Of a DNA stretch of 64,000 nt, positions 27,427-35,659 are shown one piece after another. The notes beneath the pieces were generated by a model. The model worked only from the letters and a program-made list of their open reading frames with translations. It was not told where the DNA came from and searched no databases. The DNA lies in assembly GCF_011927835.1 (NCBI RefSeq), contig NZ_JAATJH010000004.1:1-64000 (forward strand). The letters are read 5' to 3'. Position 1 is the first letter of the stretch. Each line of letters begins with the position of its first letter. A program made the position numbers and the translations under genes. This DNA comes from Neolewinella antarctica (GTDB lineage: Bacteria > Bacteroidota > Bacteroidia > Chitinophagales > Saprospiraceae).

Positions 27427-28438
27427 TAAATATCTTGTTTTAATAGTGTTTTTCACTCTGTTTGTTAGTTGCAAGCAAAATGATAATGCCGAAATACTTT
27501 TTGCTGAGCAAGAAGTACCGCGTAGTATATGGCACAATAATATTGTCATTGCCACAGATCTCTCCAATCGGCTAAATGGTGATCTTTATCCCAGGAGTAT
27601 CACTGATGAGGATGTAACCAAAGCGGTAGCCTCTACTTTCAAGAAGTCTCTATCTCAGTATAACCGAATAGCAATGCAGAGGGACCGCCTGTCACTTAAG
27701 CTGATCAACCGGCGCGATATTCTCAATTTCAATGATTTGGCTGAATACTTAACTATTGATCTTGGAACCTTTGGCACTAATCAAGCGCGACGAATTGAAT
27801 ACCTTCGGGGTAAATCTGAGAAAACACTAGATCAGGACTTGGCACAGTTTCAAGAAACTGTTAAACAAGTGTATGAAGGCAGTAAAGGAAATTACTATAC
27901 TTCAGATATTTGGGGTTTCCTACAACAAGGTCTCACTAAATCGGACTTCAAGCTAACCAATCCTACGAATTCGCCTAAAGCGGTCGATAAAAGCCGTAAC
28001 ATCCTAATCATCATCACGGATGGCTACCTAGAGCATGTTAGTCAACATTCCGGCTCTTGTCCAAAAGGAAATTGTCGATTGCTTAATAGTTATCAGCTTA
28101 AGAAATTTCGTCGTGCGTGCAATTGTAAGGATGATGCTTATGCTGATTTACGAAGTATTCTAGACAGTAGTGGACTCGGAATTACGCCAGTAAACAATCC
28201 GGATTTGGCAAACGTAGAAGTACTTTTACTCGAAGTTTTTGACAGATCTCGATCCGTGAGTGGTAGCGTGAAAGAAATTCCTTCGGACTACAGTATTTTG
28301 GAGGCTTTTTGGCTTGACTTTTTTGAAGCGTCGGGGGCAAAGCGTGCTAAGGTAGTGGAAACAGCCAACAGTTCTAAAGATATTGAGGATGCAATAACAG
28401 ATTTCGTTGAAAGCTATGATCCTAGGAGTGAGTTGTAA
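27419..28438 (+). CDS. VWA-like lipoprotein
   Basis: 339 aa starting at a TTG (27419) that overlaps the end of the PLD-like gene by 8 bases. The next residues form a lipoprotein signal (YLVLIVFFTLFVSC). The core fits a von Willebrand A-type fold: strand NIVIATDLSNRL near 42-53 (degenerate DxSxS MIDAS) and NILIIITDGYLE near 194-205 with the TDG aspartate. Cysteines in SGSCPKGNC and RACNC could form disulfides. Predicted to be membrane-anchored and to work with the PLD-like protein. I know no named system with this pair. Confidence 0.68.
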   Translation: MYNKYLVLIVFFTLFVSCKQNDNAEILFAEQEVPRSIWHNNIVIATDLSNRLNGDLYPRSITDEDVTKAVASTFKKSLSQYNRIAMQRDRLSLKLINRRDILNFNDLAEYLTIDLGTFGTNQARRIEYLRGKSEKTLDQDLAQFQETVKQVYEGSKGNYYTSDIWGFLQQGLTKSDFKLTNPTNSPKAVDKSRNILIIITDGYLEHVSQHSGSCPKGNCRLLNSYQLKKFRRACNCKDDAYADLRSILDSSGLGITPVNNPDLANVEVLLLEVFDRSRSVSGSVKEIPSDYSILEAFWLDFFEASGAKRAKVVETANSSKDIEDAITDFVESYDPRSEL

Positions 28439-28672
28439 TGTCAATAGAGTTAATTATTTATACTACCTAATTCGTAGAGTATTCTCCAAAATAAATCACT
28501 AGGTGAGTACTCAAATGTAACAAAGAATGACACGCCATTAGAGGTGGTATACGTTACAAATTCATCAGAATGTGTAAACAGACGAGATTGAACACGAAGC
28601 CGCAACAATAACATAAACCTGATTAAAAAAAAACTACACGGCTAACTTTAAAGCAAGCTATATTTACTAGCC

Positions 28673-30943
28673 ATGCGCCCCCTACTAACCCTGCTCCTCC
28701 TAACCCTCTTCAGCACCAGCGCCAGCGCCCAAAACAGCGAAGGCACGGACTTCTGGTTCACCTTCCCCGAACACCGCGACGCCGGTAACCGGAAAGTAGC
28801 CCTCATCACCGCCCGCCGGGCCACGACGGGCACGATCACCATACCCGGCACGGGTTACCGCAGCGAATTCTCCGTAGCGGCCAATGCGGTAGCTCAAGTA
28901 ATGCTGCCCGCAGCTGCCGAAACATTGGGCTCCGAAAGGGTGACCACAACGGCCGTACACATAGAATCCGCCGGGGTAATCTCCCTTTATATTCATCAAT
29001 ATTTTGGATTCCGCTCCGAAGCCACGCTGGTGCTACCGACGCCGGCGTTGGGGACGGATTACCGCGTTTTAGCCTATACCGGCCGGTCCGGAGGAGAAGT
29101 CAACTATCCTTCTACTTTTGCCGTGGTGGCGACCACCGACGGGACCGAAATCAGCATCACCGAACTCGCCGCCCCCACCGAACGCGGCCGCGACGCGCAA
29201 GCATCGATCGACGTGGTGCTGGACCGTGGGGAGGTCTACCAAGTCCGCGCCGAGACCGGCATCGATGACCTGACCGGCACCCGCGTAACCGCCTCCGCAC
29301 CCGTGGCTTTGTACGCCGGCGCATCGTGGTCCGGCGTGCCCGACAACTCCTGCCCCGCCTTCGATAATCTGCTGGAAGTCAACTACCCGATCAGCCAGTG
29401 GGGGACGCGCTACCTCGGCGTGCCGACGCTGCGCAACACCAGTAACCTCTACCGGATCCTCGCTTCCGAAGACGGCACGGCCGTCACCGTATCCGGCGGG
29501 GCGAACCAAACTTTTGTGCTCGACGCGGGGGAATTCCGGGACTTTTCGGCGCGGGAAGCCCTGGCCATTCGCAGCGACAAACCCGTGTTGGCCGGACAGT
29601 ATTTACTCGGGTTATCCTGCAACGGACACCCCGGCGGACTGGGCGACCCCTCCTTTTTCCTGCTCAACGACCTCACCCAAACGCTCGACACGGTCACGGT
29701 CTATAACTCCAACCTGGAGGACATCGTCGAGAACTATCTCAACATCACCTTCCGCGCGGGGGACGAAGCGGGCATCACGCTCGACGGGCGGCCCTTACCC
29801 GTGCCGGCGGAAATCGGCCCCGACGGGGAGTACGCCTTCGCCCGCGTGCCGGTCAGCGCCGGCGGCCACACGATCACCTCCTCCGGCTGCGGGGTGATCG
29901 TGACGGTTTACGGCTACGGGAATGCGGAAAGTTACGCCTACGGTGGCGGGGCGGCGTTCCGCAACATCAACGCCAATCCGATTGCCGAGGGTGGTTGCCT
30001 CGGGGATACGGTCCGCTTCGACACCGGCTTGGATACCCTCCGGTTCCGCCACGAGTGGACGCTGGAGGACGGCTCCGTCGACACCCGCGCCACCTTCCCC
30101 CGCAGCTACGATCGGGTGGGGAACTTCCCCGTACGCCTCGTCACGGAAGACCGGTGCCTCGGCACGCTGGACACTAACTTTAGGGAAGTCGCCGTTACCG
30201 CGCGTCAGGCGCTGGAAGCTTCTCCCGATCTGAGTGTTTGCGCCGGATTTCCCGTTGAGCTCGCCGCTTTCGATTTACCCGACGCCCGCTACGAGTGGAC
30301 GGGGCCGAACGACTTTACCGAAGCTACCCAAGTCGTCAACTTGCCGTCCGCCGCATCCGAAAATGAGGGTGTTTACGCGGTCGTCGGCAACGTAAACGGG
30401 TGCCGGACATTCCCGGCCGAGGTGGTGGTGCGGGTGGACGACCTGCCCGCGGTTGAGCTTACGCGCGACGCGTCGTTCTGCGCGCGCCGGGGAGAAACTT
30501 CGCTGCTCGACGCCGGGGCATTTTCCGCTTATCAGTGGAATACTGGAGCCACGGAGAATCCGATCCAAGTCGATGCTGAAGACACTTATTCCGTCACGGT
30601 CACCGACGAGAACGGGTGCGTGGCGACGGATTCTACGTTCGTACGTCAGTTTTGTCCGACGCGGTTTTACGTGCCGTCCGCCTTCAGTCCGAACGGGGAC
30701 GGGGTGAATGATGTCTTCGAAGTGTACGCGGTTGATTTCACGGCCGTGCGGTTGGAGGTGTACGACCGGTGGGGCGGGCTGCTTTTCAGTTCTACCGGGG
30801 ATAAGCCGGCTTGGGACGGGTGCGTTGCCGGGGCGCTGGTGCCGGCGGGGGCTTACTTGTACAAGGTGTCGGTTGCCGGGGCGGATGAGCGGGAGGTGGC
30901 GCGGACGCGGGTGCGGGGTGGGGTGGTTTTGTTGGTTCGGTGA
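28673..30943 (+). CDS. large secreted protein with IgGFc-binding-like N-terminus and T9SS gliding-motility C-terminus
   Basis: 756 aa with signal peptide (MRPLLTLLLLTLFSTSASAQ). The N-terminal ~400 residues resemble the IgGFc-binding-like domain (EGTDFWFTFPE, then a run of beta strands). PKD/Ig-like modules follow (RHEWTLEDGSVDTRATFPRS, DARYEWTGPND, AYQWNTGATENPI). The last ~90 residues are the type B sorting signal of type IX secretion (FYVPSAFSPNGDGVNDVF...YDRWGGLLF...PAGAYLYKV). Expected to be exported and surface-attached, perhaps in adhesion or gliding. The spacer before it (28439-28672) is AT-rich with nothing recognised. Confidence 0.9.
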   Translation: MRPLLTLLLLTLFSTSASAQNSEGTDFWFTFPEHRDAGNRKVALITARRATTGTITIPGTGYRSEFSVAANAVAQVMLPAAAETLGSERVTTTAVHIESAGVISLYIHQYFGFRSEATLVLPTPALGTDYRVLAYTGRSGGEVNYPSTFAVVATTDGTEISITELAAPTERGRDAQASIDVVLDRGEVYQVRAETGIDDLTGTRVTASAPVALYAGASWSGVPDNSCPAFDNLLEVNYPISQWGTRYLGVPTLRNTSNLYRILASEDGTAVTVSGGANQTFVLDAGEFRDFSAREALAIRSDKPVLAGQYLLGLSCNGHPGGLGDPSFFLLNDLTQTLDTVTVYNSNLEDIVENYLNITFRAGDEAGITLDGRPLPVPAEIGPDGEYAFARVPVSAGGHTITSSGCGVIVTVYGYGNAESYAYGGGAAFRNINANPIAEGGCLGDTVRFDTGLDTLRFRHEWTLEDGSVDTRATFPRSYDRVGNFPVRLVTEDRCLGTLDTNFREVAVTARQALEASPDLSVCAGFPVELAAFDLPDARYEWTGPNDFTEATQVVNLPSAASENEGVYAVVGNVNGCRTFPAEVVVRVDDLPAVELTRDASFCARRGETSLLDAGAFSAYQWNTGATENPIQVDAEDTYSVTVTDENGCVATDSTFVRQFCPTRFYVPSAFSPNGDGVNDVFEVYAVDFTAVRLEVYDRWGGLLFSSTGDKPAWDGCVAGALVPAGAYLYKVSVAGADEREVARTRVRGGVVLLVR

Positions 30944-31353
30944 GGGCGAAGTTACTGCGCGAGTCGAAAGAGTGGATATGCATTTTAATCTGATTAATGC
31001 TGCATAATTTTGCTACTTTAAGTAGTCAGATAATACTACCGCAACCTTTTGACGAGCGTACCGAACTGCCTCGTGGTCTATTTTGGAAGTTGCGTTACAT
31101 AAGCCGCCGTTAGCGTAGTGATGCTTGAATAAAAAAGGCCGACCAGGCTGAGCATATGGGGGACCCTTCACCCATCTACCGCATAGCTAAGAGTGGATCT
31201 TTTTTTTAAAAAGCATCGCCGCGATAGTAAGGCTTGGTGTATCGATACTTTCGACCTAGACCGTCCCGCCGGGGCCGTACACAACCGCGAAAAGCTTCGC
31301 ACTATCTTTGGCTTACCCGGCACCCGCGTTCGCGCCCAAAAACTGACCCTCAA
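30944..31353. other. intergenic region with a GC-rich repeat copy
   Basis: 410 bases between the secreted protein and the helicase. A dispersed element copy lies at 31319-31338, sharing about 30 bases of context with the copy at 47157. The helicase frame extends in from a TTG at 31234, but this is not family sequence. Nothing else recognised. Confidence 0.45.
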
Positions 31354-34020
31354 ATGAAAATCCTCCACTACAACGACTTCGACTACGGCAACCTGAAAGC
31401 GCAAGTAGCCAAAGTAGAAAAGCAACTGGCGGCGGATGATTTTAAGTCGGCCGAGGTAAAGAAAATGCGGAACAACGGCTATTACCGCGCGAAGCTCGAT
31501 AAAACCAACCGACTACTATTTCAGCTCGCCCGGTACAATTCGGAGCCCTACGCGCTGCTGCTGGAAGTGATTCCGAACCACGCGTACGAAAAGTCGAAAT
31601 TCCTGCGCGGGGCGGAGGTGAAAGATAATCATTTTACGGAGCAAATTCAGCCGGAGAACCTGACCGAGGACGAAGCCCCGACGCTCCGCTACATCAATCC
31701 GCAGGCCAGTCGTTTTCACCTCCTCGATAAGGTAATCTCCCTCGACGGCGACCAGCAGGAGATTTACAACCTTCCCGCGCCGCTCATCATCATCGGCTCG
31801 GCGGGTAGCGGCAAAACGGCGCTGACGCTGGAGAAAATGAAGACCTACCGGGGTAGCGTCGCCTACGTGAGCCTGTCCGATTACCTGGTGCGCAACAGCC
31901 GTGAACTGTATTACGCCAACGGCTACGAAAATGATAAGCAGGAGGTGGATTTTTTGTCCTTTAACGAATACCTGAAGGGCATTCGCATCCCCGCCGGGAA
32001 GGAGCTGGACTACCGGACGTTCGAACGTTGGTACCAACGCAAACACCACCAGCGTTTTAAATTCGACGACCCCTACAAAGTATTCGAGGAATTTAAGGGC
32101 GTGATTACCGGGTCCGTCACCAAAACCGCCTACCTCGGCCGGACCGACTACCTGGGGCTGGGCATCAAGCAATCCATCTTTCTGGCTGGCGAGCGGGAAG
32201 CCGTTTACGACCTTTTTGAAAAGTACTTAGAACTGGTTAACGGGGAAGAATATTACGACGCCAGCATCCTCGCTCACGGCTACCTGAAACTGATCGAACC
32301 CAGCTACGATTTTTTGGTGGTAGACGAGGTGCAGGACATTACCAACGTCCAGTTGTTGCTTCTCACGAAGGCTTTGACGACGCCCGGGAATTTCATCCTG
32401 AGCGGAGACTCCAACCAAATCGTCCACCCCAACTTCTTCTCCTGGTCGAAGATCAAAACCCTTTTCTTTAACCAGGACCTACGGGGCAGCGCCCTGCGCA
32501 TCCTCAAAACGAACTACCGCAATTCGCGGGGCATCACGAAGCTGTCCAACGACTTGCTGAAGATCAAGAACGCCCGCTTCGGCTCCATCGATAAGGAAAG
32601 TACTTACCTGATCAATACGGTTGCGGAAAGCGAAGGCGAGATCAACTTTTTGAAGTACGGAGAGCGGGTGTTGCGCGACCTGAACAAGCGGACGGCCGAC
32701 TCGGCTAAATTCGCCGTCCTGGTCATGGACCGCGACCAGAAAGCGCGCGTTAGCAAGTTCTTCAAAACGCCGCTGATCTTCACGATTCAGGAAGCCAAGG
32801 GCTTGGAATACGAAAACATCATCCTCCTGAATTTCGTCAGCGATTACGACAAAACCTTCCGCGAAATAGCCGCCGGCGTTACCTCCGCCGACCTCGCGGA
32901 CGACCAACTTCGTTACTCCCGCGCCAAGGATAAGGGCAACAAAGAACAGGAAGCTTACAAGTTTTACATCAACTCCCTGTACGTCGCCTTTACCCGCGCG
33001 GTAAAGAACATCTACCTCGTGGAATCTGCGACCAAAAACGATTTGTTGCGGCTACTCGGCGTGGTCGACACCAAGGAAAAAGTGGACATTCAAGTCCAGA
33101 AGAGTAGCAACGACGAGTGGCTCGATGAGGCGCAACGCCTGGAGCAACAGGGCAAGACCGAGCAGGCCGAAGCCATCCGGGCCCGTCTGCGGGGGGAAGA
33201 GTTCATTGGCGTCGAAGAAGCGGAAGCCCTGGCCGAACGCATCTTCGCCGCCCCGCAAGAAGCGGCTAAAAAAGACTTGGAACGACTATTAAAATTCTAT
33301 GCCGCCCGCCACCAAACGGTAGGCATTCGTCGGCTGATGAATGAAACGGGGTACGGCCCGGCCAAATTCTACATTGGGGAGTACGAAAAGGCCCAGAAAG
33401 TGCTGCTCAGTTACGTACGCAGTAACAACCGGAAAAAGGTCGAGCACCTGATGAATAAGTACGGCCACAACCTGACGACCTACGAAGAGGGCATGACCGG
33501 TTTCATGGTCGCCGCCCAGTATTGCCAGCAGGATATGCTGTATTATTTTCTCGATAAGGGGGCAAGCAAGGGTTTTCAGGACCATTTTGGCCGCACCGCG
33601 CTGCAACATCTACTGATCGGTTTCGACCGGCGTAAGGTGAAGGCGGCGGATCTGCACGTCTGGTATCCGAAGCTGGCCCCGCAGGTCGGGTATTGCCGGT
33701 ACGACGGTCGCCAGTACGTCCTCAACGCCCGGAGTATGGAGTTCTTCGTCGCCAACCTCCTTTCCGCCATGCGCCGCGAGGTTTATGGCCCGGAAGACCC
33801 CGTCGCTAAGCAGTGTTTAATGATCACTGACTTTATGAATTTAATTCAGGATACCCCTAAGTCCTTATTACCGGAATACCGGCGCAAGCGGCAGTACGTG
33901 AGTAGTATTCTGAGCAAGAACGAGGTGGACCGGGATGACCGGTACAATAAGCACTTTTTGTTGCGGCGCGGTCGCGGGTGCTATGATTTACACCCGGGGG
34001 CGGAGTTGGTTTGGGAATAG
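31354..34020 (+). CDS. SF1 (UvrD/Rep-like) helicase with RelE-like N-terminus and ankyrin-like C-terminus
   Basis: 888 aa from the ATG at 31354, just after a GC-rich repeat. Residues 1-85 resemble a RelE/ParE-type fold (GYYRAKLDKTNRLLFQLARY). The helicase core has Walker A IIGSAGSGKTA (147-156), DEVQDIT (motif II), LSGDSNQIVHP (III), NYRNS (IV), QEAKGLEYENIILLNF (V) and YVAFTRAVKNIYLVE (VI). After about residue 690 come ankyrin-like repeats (HLMNKYGHNLTTYEEGMTGFMVAAQYCQQDMLYYFLDKGA). The unusual domain set and the Wadjet genes next door suggest defence or repair. Confidence 0.85.
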   Translation: MKILHYNDFDYGNLKAQVAKVEKQLAADDFKSAEVKKMRNNGYYRAKLDKTNRLLFQLARYNSEPYALLLEVIPNHAYEKSKFLRGAEVKDNHFTEQIQPENLTEDEAPTLRYINPQASRFHLLDKVISLDGDQQEIYNLPAPLIIIGSAGSGKTALTLEKMKTYRGSVAYVSLSDYLVRNSRELYYANGYENDKQEVDFLSFNEYLKGIRIPAGKELDYRTFERWYQRKHHQRFKFDDPYKVFEEFKGVITGSVTKTAYLGRTDYLGLGIKQSIFLAGEREAVYDLFEKYLELVNGEEYYDASILAHGYLKLIEPSYDFLVVDEVQDITNVQLLLLTKALTTPGNFILSGDSNQIVHPNFFSWSKIKTLFFNQDLRGSALRILKTNYRNSRGITKLSNDLLKIKNARFGSIDKESTYLINTVAESEGEINFLKYGERVLRDLNKRTADSAKFAVLVMDRDQKARVSKFFKTPLIFTIQEAKGLEYENIILLNFVSDYDKTFREIAAGVTSADLADDQLRYSRAKDKGNKEQEAYKFYINSLYVAFTRAVKNIYLVESATKNDLLRLLGVVDTKEKVDIQVQKSSNDEWLDEAQRLEQQGKTEQAEAIRARLRGEEFIGVEEAEALAERIFAAPQEAAKKDLERLLKFYAARHQTVGIRRLMNETGYGPAKFYIGEYEKAQKVLLSYVRSNNRKKVEHLMNKYGHNLTTYEEGMTGFMVAAQYCQQDMLYYFLDKGASKGFQDHFGRTALQHLLIGFDRRKVKAADLHVWYPKLAPQVGYCRYDGRQYVLNARSMEFFVANLLSAMRREVYGPEDPVAKQCLMITDFMNLIQDTPKSLLPEYRRKRQYVSSILSKNEVDRDDRYNKHFLLRRGRGCYDLHPGAELVWE

Positions 34021-34031
34021 TATTGCGCGGA

Positions 34032-34047
34032 CCCGATAGCTATCGGG
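34032..34047. repeat. CCCGATAGCTATCGGG palindrome
   Basis: Perfect 16-bp palindrome 12 bases after the helicase stop codon, of the same family as 16335-16362. Possibly a terminator. Confidence 0.85.
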
Positions 34048-34088
34048 GGGGCAATTTATTTCTTATGAGTGGGAGTGGACCGAAGTGC

Positions 34089-34310
34089 TTACCGTAAAGC
34101 CTTCAATACCTCCAGTGGCCCAAAATTTCCGCCGGAACGGGCGACTACGACCGTCTTCACTTCTTTTTTTTGGTAGAAAGGAAAGGTAGGAGCCAGGTCC
34201 CAAAGCCGTTCGTGCAGCGTTTCGCTTTGTTTTAAATCGGACCATTTGCATGCACTCAGCAGTAGCCTTTTATTGTCGATACTCCGGGCGACCTGCCGGA
34301 GTAAAGAAAC
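34089..34310 (-). pseudogene. remnant of an ATPase C-terminal (DUF234-like) domain
   Basis: A minus-strand frame ending in TAA (34089-34091) reads RQVARSIDNKRLLLSACKW and, further on, a basic strand-turn segment KTVVVARSGGNF. This resembles the C-terminal nuclease-like DUF234 domain of archaeal/bacterial DEXX ATPases (iDiva...lllgEcKW), with the family Glu replaced by Ala. There is no start or ATPase core, since the jetD stop codon lies immediately upstream. Best read as debris of a lost gene next to Wadjet. Confidence 0.5.
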
Positions 34311-34350
34311 ACGGGGCCTATGTTGAAACTTATACCGATGTAAGCGTCAC

Positions 34351-35544
34351 CTATCCACCTCCGATTGCTACCAGCTCCGCCAGAACCGCCCGTACCGCCG
34401 AAACCGGTATCCGTTCTTGCTCCAACCGAATTTGGTCGTCGTTCAGGTAATCGTACAAATCGAGTTCGTCGGCCGTCAGGTTTGGAAGTTCAACTACTTT
34501 GCTCGGCGTAGCGTCCACCTGGTATTCCGCAAAAGTGTCCAGCGTAGCGCGGTCCATCAAAAAGGTACGTAGCGACGGGAGGTGGCCGCGTAACCGATTC
34601 ACGATTTGGAGGCCGTGGGCGTCCAGGTCCCCCCAGTAAAGCAGTTCGACCTTGTGTAACCAGGCGGCACCCGCTAGTATGCCTGACTTAAAACCACCGC
34701 CGAAAATAGCGGCCGTGCCAGCTAGTCCCGGCAAAGTCAGGAAACTCATCAGGTAGCTAGTCTTATTCTCCATAATGATGACGCGGCGCAGGGGTAATTT
34801 CAATTGATTAAATTGATTCAGGGGAAGACTCAGGTCATTGACGCCGCTCAAGTGTTCGTCAGCCAACGACTGATCCAACAAACGTAAGCGGACCAGTGGC
34901 TGAGCATATTTTAAACCATAGCGCTTTTCGAAGTTATTTACCAAGCTACCCTTACCCACGAAAGCCGGTTTGTCCAACATGACCGTAGCTTCCAGTAACG
35001 AAGAGATCACCGCTTTATGGGTCTCGATAAATTTAGTCGGCACCCGTACGGGTAGCTCCCGAATGTAGTAGGTTGCGGGCAAATGGTCGTTCTGGAAATA
35101 TTTAATCACTCTAATTAATTCCGGCCAAACGTCACCGTACGTCAGCACGTCTAGCACCCGTTCCGATAACCATGCTGCTAACTCCGGTAGCTCCGCTCGA
35201 AGAAGCCCGGCCGCCGTAACAAATCGCTCGTAATCCTGATTTTTTCCCATCAACGTCAAGTATTGACGCAAACTACTGATGGTAATCCCGTCAATAAACC
35301 GTTGCCGGCCCAAACTACGGGCCTCCACCTCCCGCCACGCAAGGTCGTACCGAGTTCCGTCACCGGGCGACAGAGCAGCTTGCTCGGACCTGACGCGCGC
35401 GAACTCCTCCCAAGTCTTCGGCGTCTTGGCCTTGCCGATCCGTGGAATGGACTGCGGAAAATAAGTATCTCCGGACAGGTACGCCCGCAAAACGTCCGGC
35501 CACCATTTTTCAGCTTTGGTCTTTATTTCAGTCGGTGAAATCAT
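34351..35544 (-). CDS. jetD: Wadjet subunit JetD (DUF3322/DUF2220, Toprim nuclease)
   Basis: 397 aa. The N-terminal DUF3322 part (WWPDVLRAYLSGDTYFPQSIPRIGKAKTPKTWEEF) is followed by a DUF2220 Toprim-like nuclease domain. The acidic motifs are visible as RVIIMENKTSY (Glu) and ELLYWGDLDAHGLQI (DxD). In Wadjet, JetD cleaves circular DNA that the JetABC SMC complex has extruded. It is the last gene of a complete jetABCD set. A 115-bp gap separates it from jetC, larger than the other junctions, but the gene looks intact. ATG at 35544. Confidence 0.93.
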   Translation of the reverse strand: MISPTEIKTKAEKWWPDVLRAYLSGDTYFPQSIPRIGKAKTPKTWEEFARVRSEQAALSPGDGTRYDLAWREVEARSLGRQRFIDGITISSLRQYLTLMGKNQDYERFVTAAGLLRAELPELAAWLSERVLDVLTYGDVWPELIRVIKYFQNDHLPATYYIRELPVRVPTKFIETHKAVISSLLEATVMLDKPAFVGKGSLVNNFEKRYGLKYAQPLVRLRLLDQSLADEHLSGVNDLSLPLNQFNQLKLPLRRVIIMENKTSYLMSFLTLPGLAGTAAIFGGGFKSGILAGAAWLHKVELLYWGDLDAHGLQIVNRLRGHLPSLRTFLMDRATLDTFAEYQVDATPSKVVELPNLTADELDLYDYLNDDQIRLEQERIPVSAVRAVLAELVAIGGG

Positions 35545-35659
35545 GGTTAAATATCTATATCACTACGTAAGCGTGTTTCGTAGAATAAACTTGCTGCGTA
35601 CGAGCTTTCCGTGTTTGTGTGGTCGAAAAAAGTATCATAATACGTACCGCGCACGTTCG

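Noticed and set aside
34063-34251. 62-codon minus-strand frame
   Set aside because: A different frame of the same stretch matches an ATPase C-terminal remnant better.
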